Notes: a model not told the origin generated them from the letters alone. Positions 33,305 through 42,294 are shown, numbered from the stretch's first letter. The stretch: 64,000 nt of DNA from Formicincola oecophyllae (GCF_006542395.2 NZ_CP038231.1:558001-622000), one strand, 5' to 3'. Program-made: numbers and translations.

Positions 33305-33973
33305 ATGAGGTTGCCCATGGTCCAGTCCCCGGAAGCGCACGAGCCCTTGATTCTGTGCTTTGACACTGAAACCACCGGCCTGCCCCTGAAACGCCTGCCC
33401 GCCTGGCATGAAAGACAGCCCCATTGCGTGCAGATTGGCGCTGTCCTCTGCAACCAGGAAGGGCGGGAGGTGGAGGCGCTTGACGTCATCATCGCGCCAG
33501 ATGGCTGGCACATCCCCCCACGCGTGGCGGCCATCCACGGCATCACCACTGCCAAGGCGCGCCGTGTGGGCGTGCCCGCGGCAGAGGCTCTGGGACGGTT
33601 CATTGCATTGGCCAAGCGCGCTGACGTCATCGTGGGGCACAATGTGCGTTTTGACCGTCACATCATCCGCACCATGATCCATCGCCACGGCGAAGCCGCT
33701 GGATGGAGCCAGGCTGTGGCTGATGGCATGCATGAACGCGGCCTGCGGTTTTTCTGCACCATGCAGGCCGCCACCCCCGTGATGCGCCTGCCGTTTCCAG
33801 CCAGGCGCTGGGGGGGTGGTTACAAAGCGCCCAAACTGGCTGAAGCCTTGGCGCATTTCACCAACCTGAGCTTTGACGACCTTGGTCCGGCCCACAATGC
33901 CCTCCACGATGCCCGCGCTGCCATGGCGGTTTACTGGGGCATGAGGGAAGCGGGCGTCACCGTGCCTTTTTGA
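33305..33973 (+). CDS. DEDDh-family 3'-5' exonuclease
   Basis: This 222-residue exonuclease carries all three motifs of the DnaQ/DEDDh superfamily: FDTETTGL near residue 19 (Exo I), HNVRFDRHI near residue 116 (Exo II) and HNALHDARAA near residue 198 (Exo III, with the catalytic His and Asp). It would remove nucleotides from 3' ends with two metal ions. I chose the start at 33305 because the in-frame extension to 33185 overlaps the end of hchA. The protein is short and has no polymerase or BRCT domain, so it is probably a stand-alone nuclease or proofreading-like subunit rather than the main PolIII epsilon chain. It follows hchA by 46 bp. Confidence 0.85.
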   Translation: MRLPMVQSPEAHEPLILCFDTETTGLPLKRLPAWHERQPHCVQIGAVLCNQEGREVEALDVIIAPDGWHIPPRVAAIHGITTAKARRVGVPAAEALGRFIALAKRADVIVGHNVRFDRHIIRTMIHRHGEAAGWSQAVADGMHERGLRFFCTMQAATPVMRLPFPARRWGGGYKAPKLAEALAHFTNLSFDDLGPAHNALHDARAAMAVYWGMREAGVTVPF

Positions 33974-33994
33974 GGGGTTAGGAAAGATAATTCT

Positions 33995-34342
33995 TCAGGG
34001 CGGGTTGGCAGTGCCTGGGGTGGGCGGGGTTGCTGACAAATGTTGGCGCAGCAGCTCTTCCTGGTGAGCCTCCTGCTGGCGCTGGTCATAGGTGGGCTCC
34101 GCCGGGCCCACGGGGTAATGCAGCCTATGATAGAGAAAGACCCCAAAGGCAGTGCCGAAAACCAACCCCGCCAGCAGCATCCACGGCAGGACATGGCGCC
34201 CAAACCAGGAAGCCACACGCCCAGTGGCCCACATGACCACCCCCACCAGAACGCCCCACAGCAACAACGGCAGGAGGAATTTCGTCAGCAGCAGCTTCGC
34301 CAGGATGAACGGCGCCTTCAACAATGCCATAACAGCTTTCAC
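33995..34342 (-). CDS. Unknown small inner-membrane protein
   Basis: This 115-residue protein has two clear hydrophobic spans, at about residues 17-40 and 48-70, separated by an RVASWFGRHV turn. The tail is hydrophilic and rich in Gln, Glu and Pro. The start is probably the GTG at 34342, which overlaps the stop of the upstream gene as GTGA. An ATG four codons later (34330) is possible. It is the last gene of a tightly coupled run with the membrane protein at 34339-34710 and msrA. I do not recognise the family. Confidence 0.6.
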   Translation of the reverse strand: MKAVMALLKAPFILAKLLLTKFLLPLLLWGVLVGVVMWATGRVASWFGRHVLPWMLLAGLVFGTAFGVFLYHRLHYPVGPAEPTYDQRQQEAHQEELLRQHLSATPPTPGTANPP

Positions 34343-34710
34343 AAGCGCCCGCTTTCAGGTGCCTGAACACCCACCACCGCAGGTTGCACAGGTTTCACCG
34401 GGTTGTCCTGCCTTGAATGCTGGTTTTGATAACGCTGCTGCCAACTGGCATACAAAGCGCGGTCTTCAAGCCTGTTGTACTGGACCAGAACCGCCTGCTT
34501 GGTCTCAGAGACAAAGCGCGACAGGTCCTGCCACATCCATGGCAGCAAGGTCACAACCAGGCACAGAAGGGCCACGCCCATCACGGCGCTGCGGTGTTCC
34601 GTCACCCAATCCATCAAGCTCCAGCCAGCCCGCACAGCCATCCAAAGGCCAATGAACAGCAGGAACAGGAAAGCCAGCGCTGGAACGCCAACAACCAGCA
34701 GCAGCTTCAT
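34339..34710 (-). CDS. Unknown membrane protein coupled to msrA
   Basis: This 123-residue protein has an N-terminal span (LLLVVGVPALAFLFLLFIGLW region, residues 3-25) and a second span near residues 45-65 (VMGVALLCLVVTLLPWMW). The C-terminal half is polar, with a QYNRLEDRALYASWQQRY helix and a Gln/Pro/Val tail. The start at 34710 overlaps the msrA stop codon as ATGA, so the two are probably translated together, and its own stop overlaps the next membrane gene as GTGA. I do not recognise the family. The company of msrA hints at an envelope or oxidative-stress setting, but that is inference. Confidence 0.65.
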   Translation of the reverse strand: MKLLLVVGVPALAFLFLLFIGLWMAVRAGWSLMDWVTEHRSAVMGVALLCLVVTLLPWMWQDLSRFVSETKQAVLVQYNRLEDRALYASWQQRYQNQHSRQDNPVKPVQPAVVGVQAPESGRL

Positions 34711-35261
34711 GAAGGCTGGTCCTGGCTGTAACGGGCGCGGTAAAGCTGGCGCGCCTTGGCCACCTTGGGGGCGATCACGGCTTGGCAATAGGCTTTGTCG
34801 GGGTTGCGCGCGAAGTAATCCTGGTGCTGTTCCTCAGCGGGCCAGAATGTAGGGCGCGGTTCCAGGGCTGTGACCACTGGCTTGCCCCAGATGTTGCTTT
34901 CATCAATGGCCTGGCGCACCTTTTCCGCCACAGCCAGCTGCTGGGGGGTGCCGTAAACCACTGAACGGTACTGTTCACCAACGTCATTGCCCTGCCTGTT
35001 GATTTCAGTGGGGTTGTGGGTGGTGAAGTAAATCGCCAGCAAGTCACGCAAAGGCATTTCAGCAGGGTCAAACACGACCTCTATCACTTCAGCATGGCCT
35101 GTGGTGTTGGTGCAGACCTCCTCATAGGTGGGATGGGGGGTGTGGCCACCAGCGTAGCCAGGAAGAACGGCCTTGATGCCACGCAACCCCTTGAAAACGG
35201 CCTCCATGCACCAAAAGCACCCGCCACCCAGAAGAATGGTCTCTGTTGTCGCATGTGTCAT
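34707..35261 (-). CDS. msrA: Peptide methionine sulfoxide reductase MsrA
   Basis: This 184-residue enzyme reduces methionine-S-sulfoxide in proteins and free methionine, using a catalytic Cys re-reduced by thioredoxin. The signature GGGCFWCMEAVF near residues 12-23 gives the catalytic Cys 15. GYAGG and the NPTEINRQGNDVGEQYRS block are also typical, and a distal YCQ Cys near the C-terminus could be the resolving residue. The start at 35261 is set by GGGGAAAG eight bases upstream. An extension to 35354 has no ribosome site. No MsrB domain is fused. It heads a three-gene set with two small membrane proteins joined by stop/start overlaps. Confidence 0.94.
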   Translation of the reverse strand: MTHATTETILLGGGCFWCMEAVFKGLRGIKAVLPGYAGGHTPHPTYEEVCTNTTGHAEVIEVVFDPAEMPLRDLLAIYFTTHNPTEINRQGNDVGEQYRSVVYGTPQQLAVAEKVRQAIDESNIWGKPVVTALEPRPTFWPAEEQHQDYFARNPDKAYCQAVIAPKVAKARQLYRARYSQDQPS

Positions 35262-35513
35262 GTCTGCTTTCCCCATGCTGAATAGCCTGTGACCAAGGCT
35301 GACTGAAACGTTCTGACCACGTAAGAAGCTAGCGCACTTTCCCAGGATGCCCAACCATTTCAGAAGCTTTGCTCCCTATCGGTAACTTTACGGGCTGGCG
35401 GGTGCCCAGAGGCCTTCATGGCTTCACCCCACAAGCAATTGCGCTAGGTTGTTAGGCATGGCCTGCGCATTGGCCAACCGACCCTCTTCCTGGCCCCAGA
35501 ACTGGATGACAGC

Positions 35514-36281
35514 ATGACCTTTTCACCAAACCAGCGTTCCCATGCCATGGAAGCTCGTGGCCCCCTGCCCCCTTCAGCGCTCTACAGCCCTGATGTGGAA
35601 CGGCGCCCCCCACCCCCTGCTGATGGCCGCGACCGTTTGGGCGATGATTTGGACTGGAGTTCAGACCGTTCAGAACCCTTGATGACGCGCCAACAGCGGG
35701 CGGACATCATAGCGGACATCATCAAGAGCGCTGGCAAGCGTGGCATGAGTCGCCCCGAAATCGGCCTGGCCGCCAATGGCCTTGAAAACGGCTTCAACCC
35801 CTCCAACACCTCCATTGCGCTTGGCGATGGGGTGAAATCAGGGCGTTTGGTGCGGGTTGGGCGTGGCGCCACCAAGCGTTTCTACGATGGCTTGCAAGCA
35901 ACCTCCACAGCCAAGGCCGCGAACCAGGCCAGCGCTGCGGAAAACGCAGCCATGGAAACGCAAATTGGGGGCAGCGTGACCAATGCCCTTCTGGCTTGGG
36001 CGCCTGTTAAGACCGTTGTCGCGTGGGTGGAGAAACTCCTGCCTGCCCCCAAGACTGAGGCCGCCCAGCTGGCGCGCCGTGAACTGCCAGCTTTGCTGCT
36101 GAAGCTGCGTCACGGTGCAGGTGGCCAAGAAGCCCCAACATTGCGCAACCTCATGCGTTTGCTAACTGCGCAGGCGGAAGATGAAGAGGGGCCTCAGCGC
36201 CAACTGGCCCAAAACCTATTGCAGGCTGTAGGCATGATGCCCCAGGCCTTGGCCAAAGTGGTGCTGCAGCCCAAGGCTTGA
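35514..36281 (+). CDS. Unknown protein with a winged-helix-like segment
   Basis: This 255-residue protein is one I do not recognise. Residues 1-50 are Pro- and Arg-rich and probably disordered. Residues 58-125 resemble a small winged helix: helices around RADIIADIIKSAGKRG, a SRPEIGLA helix, a putative recognition helix NPSNTSIALGDGVKSG, then the strand pair RLVRVGRGATKRFYDG. That arrangement would suit DNA or RNA binding. Residues 150-255 are helical (LARRELPALLLKLRHGAG, LRNLMRLLTAQAED). There are no membrane spans. It is monocistronic, with convergent neighbours on the right. Confidence 0.6.
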   Translation: MTFSPNQRSHAMEARGPLPPSALYSPDVERRPPPPADGRDRLGDDLDWSSDRSEPLMTRQQRADIIADIIKSAGKRGMSRPEIGLAANGLENGFNPSNTSIALGDGVKSGRLVRVGRGATKRFYDGLQATSTAKAANQASAAENAAMETQIGGSVTNALLAWAPVKTVVAWVEKLLPAPKTEAAQLARRELPALLLKLRHGAGGQEAPTLRNLMRLLTAQAEDEEGPQRQLAQNLLQAVGMMPQALAKVVLQPKA

Positions 36282-36288
36282 GCGCCCT

Positions 36289-37023
36289 TCAGCTGGAAAG
36301 GCGCCCCAGATAGATCAAGGCCGTCATGATGGTGGAAAGGTTGCTCAAAATCAGGCTGAAAACGTAAAGCCGCATAGCGCCAGCATGGTTGGCGGGTTTG
36401 ATAAAGGCGTTCCAGCCGAAAATCACAGGCAGCACAATCAAGCCCACCAGTTCCCAACCAGTGAACCACGCCTTCTCTGGCTGGGGCCAAGCTGTGCATG
36501 ACCAAGGCAAGCCAGATTCACCAGGGGGGACAACAGTGCCGCACTCCATGGTGGGTTGGGGGCCAAAGCGATTGGGCCCTGCCATGCTAGGCCAGAAAAG
36601 TAGCACCAGGCACGCCACCCAGCCAAAAACCGGTACCAGCCAAAGCAATTGCCACCAGCCGCTCCAGCCAACGTCATGCAGGCGCCTTGCGCTGAACGCC
36701 AGCGTTGCTGGCAAAAGGGCCAAGTCCAGAACGGTGGAGAACACCATGTTGGCGCAATTCAGCCATGAGATGGATTGCTGATGAAGCTGGGCAAGCGTTG
36801 CAGGGATGTTCAGCAGAATATTCACTGGCAACGCCAAGGCCACCATCACTAAGACCGGCAGCCAATACCAGGCACAGCGGGTCCGCCCTTCAAAGGAATA
36901 AGGGCTGTAGTAATAACTGTTGAGCATCCTCTTCAACGCTCCCCCCTTAAGGTTGGCGGGCTCTTGAACAGGGGCTGGAACGGTTTGGCTGTGGGGAATG
37001 GTGGTGGGACTTGGGGTCGTCAT
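36289..37023 (-). CDS. DUF805 family inner-membrane protein
   Basis: This 244-residue membrane protein has the landmarks of the DUF805 family: an SFEGRTRCAWYW start to the first span (about residue 43), the RRLHDVGWSGWW turn (about residue 112) and the closing FWPSMAGPNRFGPQP motif (about residue 142). Four to six hydrophobic spans are visible. The C-terminal part (TGWELVGLIVLPVIFGWN and onward) goes beyond the usual 110-150-residue family length and adds two further spans. The start at 37023 is backed by AGGAG eight bases upstream. The function of the family is unknown. Upstream, the small membrane protein at 37057 lies 33 bp away on the same strand. Confidence 0.8.
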   Translation of the reverse strand: MTTPSPTTIPHSQTVPAPVQEPANLKGGALKRMLNSYYYSPYSFEGRTRCAWYWLPVLVMVALALPVNILLNIPATLAQLHQQSISWLNCANMVFSTVLDLALLPATLAFSARRLHDVGWSGWWQLLWLVPVFGWVACLVLLFWPSMAGPNRFGPQPTMECGTVVPPGESGLPWSCTAWPQPEKAWFTGWELVGLIVLPVIFGWNAFIKPANHAGAMRLYVFSLILSNLSTIMTALIYLGRLSS

Positions 37024-37056
37024 GGGTAGCTCCTGGTCATCAAGGGCGCTTGAACG

Positions 37057-37380
37057 TCAACTATACAGGATTGCCTGCCAATGCTTGAAAGTGAACGTCA
37101 GCGACATGGCCAACACAACCATGGCCATGATTTCCACCCACGTCATGCTAATATGGGGGTGGTATGGGCTGATCTGGCGTTCTTCTACCCTCTGAGATCC
37201 TGGGCGTGGGGGCAGTAGCTCCAAAAGCAGCAACGATGGCGCAAACACACCGCATACCAAGGCCCACCCCCAGCTGTGGCGCCCTTTGCGTTGGGCGGCA
37301 AGCCAACCAGCCCACCCCAGCAGACCATGCCCAAGGATGAAAAATGCTAAGCCCAGCCAATGCAGCGCGTCAGGATTCAT
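37057..37380 (-). CDS. Unknown small membrane protein upstream of the DUF805 gene
   Basis: This 107-residue protein has hydrophobic spans at about 7-27, 39-55 and 80-97, and a GHGLLGWAGWLAAQRKGR segment between the first two that resembles small phospholipase-D-nuclease N-terminal-like or DUF-type membrane proteins. The match is too weak to name. GAGGATAC precedes the ATG at 37380. It runs into the DUF805 gene with a 33-bp gap and is probably co-transcribed. Confidence 0.55.
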   Translation of the reverse strand: MNPDALHWLGLAFFILGHGLLGWAGWLAAQRKGRHSWGWALVCGVFAPSLLLLELLPPRPGSQRVEERQISPYHPHISMTWVEIMAMVVLAMSLTFTFKHWQAILYS

Positions 37381-37897
37381 GTATCCTCATCACCTCAACC
37401 CTGAAAGGACGGCGGCATCGCGAACTTTTTGTCCTCATGACACCAAGGCAACGCTTAACGTTCGCTTTTGCCTACAGCCTATAGGGGCTGCACCTATGTT
37501 TAAGAAACGATTCGCACCTACCATTTGGCAAGGTGCCTTAAAAGATTTGGTGCTGGCTGGGTGATTTCATGCCATCATTAGCCCTGGCGGCTCCCTCACC
37601 GAGCGAAAATGGTCAGCCACGGCAGGGGTGAGTCGCCGATCCTCCTGCACAAGGCCTTATCAACACGGGGGTTAGCCCCTATCCCATGCAAATAAACTCC
37701 CCTCAAGGGCTGAGAAACAAGATGGCCCTGTTCCGCAAGGCGCTTGCGAGGATTTCAGACTCACGCTAATAATGCGAATGCGAATCGCTCGCAGGTGGCG
37801 AAACCGTGGTGCGGTTCGCAACCCTTAGCCATCCTCTCCAGGACCTATATCCAAAAAGCTTACTAGCTGGGAAAGTCTTCTTACTCTAATCCTCTTC
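37381..37897. other. Gap without a supportable gene
   Basis: No open frame here has a ribosome site or a recognisable product. One short inverted repeat, GCGAAACCG-TGGT-GCGGTTCGC, sits near 37798-37819 but has no T run, so I do not call it a terminator. A small RNA cannot be excluded. Confidence 0.4.
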
Positions 37898-39292
37898 TCA
37901 AGAGGTCGCGCCCCTCTCAAGCGCTGGCAATTGTAACCACTGCCCCAACCTGATGGAGGCTAGGTTGGTGGGGCGTCTGCCATTAGGCAGCGCCACAATG
38001 ACTGCGGCCAGCAAATTCTGAATGTCAGCGAGGGAGCTGTAACCATGCCATGGGATGTAATCGTGGGAACGCTGTTCCATAGTGGTAGGTTTGCGCAAAG
38101 TCCCCGGGTGGGCTGGTAAAGACAGGAACCTGTCTAAGCAGATGCTGCCCCCGTAAAAACATGTCGAACGTCCTCCACCACCTGCACGGACGTAGACATC
38201 CAAAGTGGCTTCAGCTGGCAGAACAGAGGCGCCGCCACCTTGCTTCACAAGCAACCAACTTGGTGGGCAGGACTTTTTCTCCCCGTTCTGAATCCCCCCC
38301 CGATTGCCCAGCACAACCTTGAAAGCCCTTGACGCGCGACCTGGATCCTCCTGAGGTGCCTCTGGGCGATGTTGTGCCGTCACTTGGTCCAAGGCCGACA
38401 TGATCACGCTTTTCAGGCGCAAAATCGCATCCACCATATAAGCAGAGGACACGGGAATTGCCTGACTGTGAATCCCCCCCGGGAACAGGGGTTGTGCCGA
38501 GCCTTCCCAGACCATGGCACTATCTAGGGAAAGGCCCAGGCAACGCGCCATCATGGCCAGCTCCGCCCAAGCAAGGCGTTGTGGTAAGGTGTGGTGATGC
38601 AGTTGCGCCCTGTCCTGGTGGAACAGCTTCTGCACGACACCCAGGCGTGTAGGGACTATCTCATGGTTTTGAATGCCCTGCCCCACCTGCCGGAAACGCT
38701 TGACCAGCAACTCGGCGCGGGCGCGCAAAACTGCCCGTGTCATTTGGGTCAGGCGCAACCCTTCCTGGCCAGGGAGGGCAACCTCCGCAGGGACTAGGAA
38801 AAGTCCATCTCGCAATTGTCGCTCGCAATCTAGCGACCAGGAACCAGGCTCCTGCAGCGCGTCCAGCAATCGGCAAAGACGCATTGTAGCTTTGACGACA
38901 TTATCGGTAGCAAACCCCATGGCCACGAAGACTGGTGGCGCTTCCAGGATCGTTTCCGTACTATCCCTCCTGGAAAGGGTGGCGGTGCCTTTCCAAGTTG
39001 GTTGTCTTGAATGCCTGGGCCTTAACGCACCCAGTCGGTCCGTCACCAACTCCTTTTGACGCATGTCTTGAGGGGTAGGAAGCCCTGTTGCCGCCTCCCT
39101 TTGGCTGGGGGCTGCTTCCCAAAGCTGCTGCGTTTCTTCCATATGGCCAGCCACAGGCACCGATTGTCCAAAACCCTCCCCCTTTTTGGGAAGAGGAGGT
39201 TCAGACAGTCCCTCCTCTTCAAGAGGGGGTAAGGCCGAACTGGTTTCTAAAGAAGGCTTGCTGAACCAACGTTTAATCAAAGGTGGTTTCAT
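37898..39292 (-). CDS. Unrecognised 464-residue protein
   Basis: I do not recognise this protein. The first 90 residues are Pro/Glu/Gln-rich with LPPLEEEGLSEPPLPKKGEG and look disordered. Residues 115-290 are mainly helical (VVKATMRLCRLLDAL, LTQMTRAVLRARAELLVKRF, LPQRLAWAELAMMARCLGL). A Gly- and Cys-containing strand-rich part follows around 330-390, and a helix at 425-445 (SLADIQNLLAAVIVAL) comes near the end. There is no signal peptide or clear membrane span. The start at 39292 has no good ribosome site, so the real start may be further in. It stands alone between two gaps on the minus strand. Confidence 0.55.
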   Translation of the reverse strand: MKPPLIKRWFSKPSLETSSALPPLEEEGLSEPPLPKKGEGFGQSVPVAGHMEETQQLWEAAPSQREAATGLPTPQDMRQKELVTDRLGALRPRHSRQPTWKGTATLSRRDSTETILEAPPVFVAMGFATDNVVKATMRLCRLLDALQEPGSWSLDCERQLRDGLFLVPAEVALPGQEGLRLTQMTRAVLRARAELLVKRFRQVGQGIQNHEIVPTRLGVVQKLFHQDRAQLHHHTLPQRLAWAELAMMARCLGLSLDSAMVWEGSAQPLFPGGIHSQAIPVSSAYMVDAILRLKSVIMSALDQVTAQHRPEAPQEDPGRASRAFKVVLGNRGGIQNGEKKSCPPSWLLVKQGGGASVLPAEATLDVYVRAGGGGRSTCFYGGSICLDRFLSLPAHPGTLRKPTTMEQRSHDYIPWHGYSSLADIQNLLAAVIVALPNGRRPTNLASIRLGQWLQLPALERGATS

Positions 39293-39480
39293 AACGGCAA
39301 TGCAGCAGCACCTTCAACAACCCCTCCAGAACGCAACCAACCTGACCATTTTGCTGACACAGTGACGTCCAGCCAGTCCAGGATTTCACAACGCTTGTGT
39401 GACATTCCCTTGGGATGAGCATTATGGGGCTGAATTGCAATCAGCCAACTGCATGTTAACCAAATATTAATGAAACAACC

Positions 39481-39510
39481 CTGGCCTTGATATCAAAACA
39501 TCAAGGCCAG
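39481..39510 (-). terminator. Hairpin after the Rrf2 regulator gene
   Basis: A perfect 11-bp stem (CTGGCCTTGAT / ATCAAGGCCAG) with an 8-base loop starts 3 bp after the stop codon of the regulator. On the minus strand it is followed by GGTTGTTTCATT, only a weak T run, so termination is likely but not certain. Confidence 0.55.
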
Positions 39511-39513
39511 ATA

Positions 39514-39972
39514 TCATGACGCGCCCAGGGCTGGTTTCAAAATACGGTGCTCCGCACGCCCCATCATGTCTGCCAAAGTGCGCCTGCCCAACACCGCCAT
39601 GAAAGCTTCAGTGGCTTCATCAAGCATATGGGCCAATGCACAAGGCCCCGCCAAGGGGCAAAACTGCTTTTTAGCCTCCAGCCGCACAGTGCATTTCAAG
39701 CATGGCAACAACCCAGCATTAACCTGCAGGGCACGGCCGACCAGACCCATATTGATGGCTTCAGGTTTCTGCGCCAGACGCAGCCCACCACCACGGCCCC
39801 GTACGCTTTCCATGAAGCCGCCAGCGACCAGAACTGGAATAATCTTGGTCAGGTGGTTGTGAGGGATGCCGTAAGCCTCAGCCACTTCACGCGCTGACAC
39901 AAGCCGGCCATCATGAATGCCCAAATAAACGAGTAATCTGAAGCCATAATCCGTGTGCAGCGTCAGCCTCAT
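39514..39972 (-). CDS. nsrR: Rrf2-family iron-sulfur regulator, NsrR-like
   Basis: This 152-residue transcription regulator has the Rrf2 opening MRLTLHTDYGFRLLVYLG and a winged helix with SAREVAEAYGIPHNHLTKII and SVRGRGGGLRLA. It resembles E. coli NsrR, which senses nitric oxide through an iron-sulfur cluster. Cysteines sit at 91, 94, 105 and 111. The Cys105-x5-Cys111 pair matches the spacing of Cys96/Cys102 in NsrR, while Cys91/Cys94 lie further away than usual because of a VRLEAKKQF insertion. Which residues bind the cluster is therefore uncertain. It is transcribed alone and no NO-detoxifying gene lies beside it. An IscR- or RirA-type role is less likely from the start sequence. Confidence 0.8.
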   Translation of the reverse strand: MRLTLHTDYGFRLLVYLGIHDGRLVSAREVAEAYGIPHNHLTKIIPVLVAGGFMESVRGRGGGLRLAQKPEAINMGLVGRALQVNAGLLPCLKCTVRLEAKKQFCPLAGPCALAHMLDEATEAFMAVLGRRTLADMMGRAEHRILKPALGAS

Positions 39973-40088
39973 AATGGATCATCCCCTTGTTGCTGGGCTG
40001 TCAGGTGAACCCCTTCACGCCATTCATGGTGCCCTTGAGGGGGGTAAAGCTCTGCGTTGTGGGGCGCCACCACACAGCCTCCACCACG

Positions 40089-40436
40089 TCAGGTGGCTTT
40101 GCGCACGAACTCCGCCTTCAGTTCCATGGCGCCAAAACCCGGTATTTTGCAGGAAATATCATGACCAGCCGCCTCACCACCCAGGCGGATATTCTTGACT
40201 TTGGTGCCCCCCTTGATGCTTTGAGAGGAACCTTTGACCTTTAAGTCCTTGACCAAAACCACAGTGTCCCCATCTGCCAGGGGGTTGCCATTGGCATCAC
40301 GGATCACGTCATGGTCGGTCTCCCCAGCCGCTGGGGCGTCAGGGTTCCATTCATGGGCGCATTCTGGGCACACCATCAGCGCCCCGTCAGGGTACGGGTA
40401 TTCACAGTTGCATTGCGGGCAGTGCGGTTCAGCCAT
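40089..40436 (-). CDS. yjdM: PhnA/YjdM-family zinc-ribbon protein
   Basis: This 115-residue protein has an N-terminal zinc ribbon, with CPQC at residues 6-9 and CPEC at residues 23-26, followed by the family-typical [20 protein letters not shown] and the KVKNIRLGG block. The length fits the family. It is called PhnA or YjdM in enterobacteria but is not a phosphonatase, and its molecular role is not established. AGGA precedes the start at 40436. It is alone on the minus strand. Confidence 0.9.
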   Translation of the reverse strand: MAEPHCPQCNCEYPYPDGALMVCPECAHEWNPDAPAAGETDHDVIRDANGNPLADGDTVVLVKDLKVKGSSQSIKGGTKVKNIRLGGEAAGHDISCKIPGFGAMELKAEFVRKAT

Positions 40437-40625
40437 TGATATGTTCCTGACAGGGCTTGGATGAAAGCGAAAGTGACAGGCCCCTTCCTAACGGATGGCG
40501 CCCTGAACGCCAAACAGCCTTTTTGACGTCTTGGGCTGGCAAAGTTATGTGGAAGGGCTGCAGGGGCAGGACGAGCCTGTCGCGATTTCTTTCTGCTTGC
40601 CGAACCTTGGCATGATGGCGTGACG

Positions 40626-41273
40626 ATGGCTTCCTCCCTCCTGGATTTCACACTCAGCATTATCTCCTTCACTTTGTCGCCAGGCATGGACACAGCCTTG
40701 ACGCTGAAAATGTCCTTTTCCGGGCGCAAAGCGGGTTTTGGGGCTGTCAGCGGCATTTGCACGGGGCTGCTGCTGTGGGGTGTCATTGCAGCGTTGGGGC
40801 TGACCATCCTGCTGGACAATTGCAAGCCGCTTTATGTTGGTTTGGAATGGGCAGGCGCGCTTTATTTGAGCTGGCTTGGAATTTCAACAATCTGGAAAAC
40901 CTTTCGCCGCCCCAGCCAGGGGGCTGACATCACACTCATCAAAGGGCGGGATTGTTTTAGGGCAGGTTTTGCCGCTGGATTGACGACTGACCTGCTCAAT
41001 CCACAGGTTGGACTGTTTGTGATGACGTTTTTCCCGCAGTTCATCCCAGCCAAGGCCAGCTTCCTGGGAAGACTGTCATTCTACGGCACGCTGACGGCCA
41101 TCAACGCTGGCATATGCTTTGTGTGGCTGGCGCTGTTGGTCATGATGTCAAGCACGCTAGGGCGCTTCATTGAAAGCCCCCGTGTGGCCATGTGGTTGGA
41201 ACGCGTGGCGGGGCTGGTTTTCCTTTATTATGGCCTCAAGATCATCTGGCCCTTTTTGACCCCCATGACCTAA
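40626..41273 (+). CDS. LysE/RhtB-family amino-acid exporter
   Basis: This 215-residue inner-membrane protein has about six hydrophobic spans and the LysE-family signature near the start, SPGMDTALTLKMSFSGRKAG, followed by the glycine-rich GAVSGICTGLLLWG span. The middle LLNPQVGLFVMTFFPQF block is also typical. Members export amino acids or homoserine lactones out of the cytoplasm. The substrate cannot be read from sequence. The start is ATG 40626 or the GTG two codons earlier, and neither has a strong ribosome site. It lies 190 bp upstream of hisA on the same strand. Confidence 0.85.
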   Translation: MASSLLDFTLSIISFTLSPGMDTALTLKMSFSGRKAGFGAVSGICTGLLLWGVIAALGLTILLDNCKPLYVGLEWAGALYLSWLGISTIWKTFRRPSQGADITLIKGRDCFRAGFAAGLTTDLLNPQVGLFVMTFFPQFIPAKASFLGRLSFYGTLTAINAGICFVWLALLVMMSSTLGRFIESPRVAMWLERVAGLVFLYYGLKIIWPFLTPMT

Positions 41274-41463
41274 TGGTGGTGCAAAGAGGCCGGCCGGTGT
41301 GCGGGGCCTTCAAAAACCACAATGCAGACGCTTCCCCTGCCCTGCTGGCGCTTTGGCTGCCACTCCGCTACTGAAGGCACGTTGTCTTCAAACATGTTAC
41401 CTGGCTGCGTCAGCCCGCAGGGCGTTGTGGCTGGTTCCCCCACTCCATGGTTGAGCCTCCTTC

Positions 41464-42294
41464 ATGCCCACCCCCACATCCTTCATGAACCATCCACCCC
41501 TGACGCTGTACCCCGCCATTGACCTCAAGGGGGGGGAATGCGTGCGCCTGCGCCAAGGCATGATGGATGACGCTACACGCTACAACCCGGATCCTGCCGC
41601 GCAGGCCACCACCTTCAAGCAGGCTGGGTGCGACTGGCTGCACGTTGTCGACCTAGATGGCGCCTTTAAAGGCCAGTCGGCCAATGTCAAAGCTGTGCAA
41701 GCCATTCTGCAGGCAGTGGCACAGGGCCCCCAGCCCATGAAAGTGGAGCTGGGCGGTGGCCTGCGTTCGCTTGAAGCCATCGAAAGCTGGCTGAACGCAG
41801 GCGTGCACCGGGCGATTCTGGGCTCGGCTGCCGTCAAGAATCCAGAACTCGTCAAGGAAGCGGCCAAACGCTGGCCTGGCCGCATTGTGGCAGGCATTGA
41901 CGCCAAGAACGGCTATGTGGCCACAGAAGGTTGGGCTGATGTCTCCACCCTGCCTGTTCTCGACCTGGCCCTTAAAATGCAGGATGCCGGTGTAGCAGCC
42001 ATTATTTTCACTGAAATCAGCCGTGACGGCATGTTGGAAGGTCTGGCCTTGAAGGAGACAGCCGCCCTAGCTGAGGCTTTGGATGTGCCCATTATCGCCT
42101 CAGGTGGGGTGGGCAACGCGCATGACCTTTTGGACCTCAGGCGCACAGCGGCAAAAGTCAAAGCTTACCGCCACCATCGGTCTGGCGGCATTGAAGGCGT
42201 CATTGTTGGCCGCGCCCTGTATGACGGGCGCGTCACTCTGGCTGAGGCCATGAGCGTGCTTCAAGGCCCTAGCAAAGTGGGGACGCCATGCTGA
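41464..42294 (+). CDS. hisA: Phosphoribosylformimino-AICAR ribotide isomerase HisA
   Basis: HisA opens the sugar ring of ProFAR to PRFAR in histidine biosynthesis. The 276-residue TIM barrel shows the catalytic Asp in [14 protein letters not shown] (about residue 20), the phosphate loops VELGGGLRS and IIASGGVG, and VAGIDAKNG with the second Asp. The C-terminal part contains a short extra stretch ([17 protein letters not shown]) before [11 protein letters not shown], making it somewhat longer than the usual 240-250 residues. The start could also be the ATG at 41485. The stop overlaps the hisF start by 7 bp. hisH and hisB, usual upstream partners in Alphaproteobacteria, are absent here. Confidence 0.95.
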   Translation: MPTPTSFMNHPPLTLYPAIDLKGGECVRLRQGMMDDATRYNPDPAAQATTFKQAGCDWLHVVDLDGAFKGQSANVKAVQAILQAVAQGPQPMKVELGGGLRSLEAIESWLNAGVHRAILGSAAVKNPELVKEAAKRWPGRIVAGIDAKNGYVATEGWADVSTLPVLDLALKMQDAGVAAIIFTEISRDGMLEGLALKETAALAEALDVPIIASGGVGNAHDLLDLRRTAAKVKAYRHHRSGGIEGVIVGRALYDGRVTLAEAMSVLQGPSKVGTPC

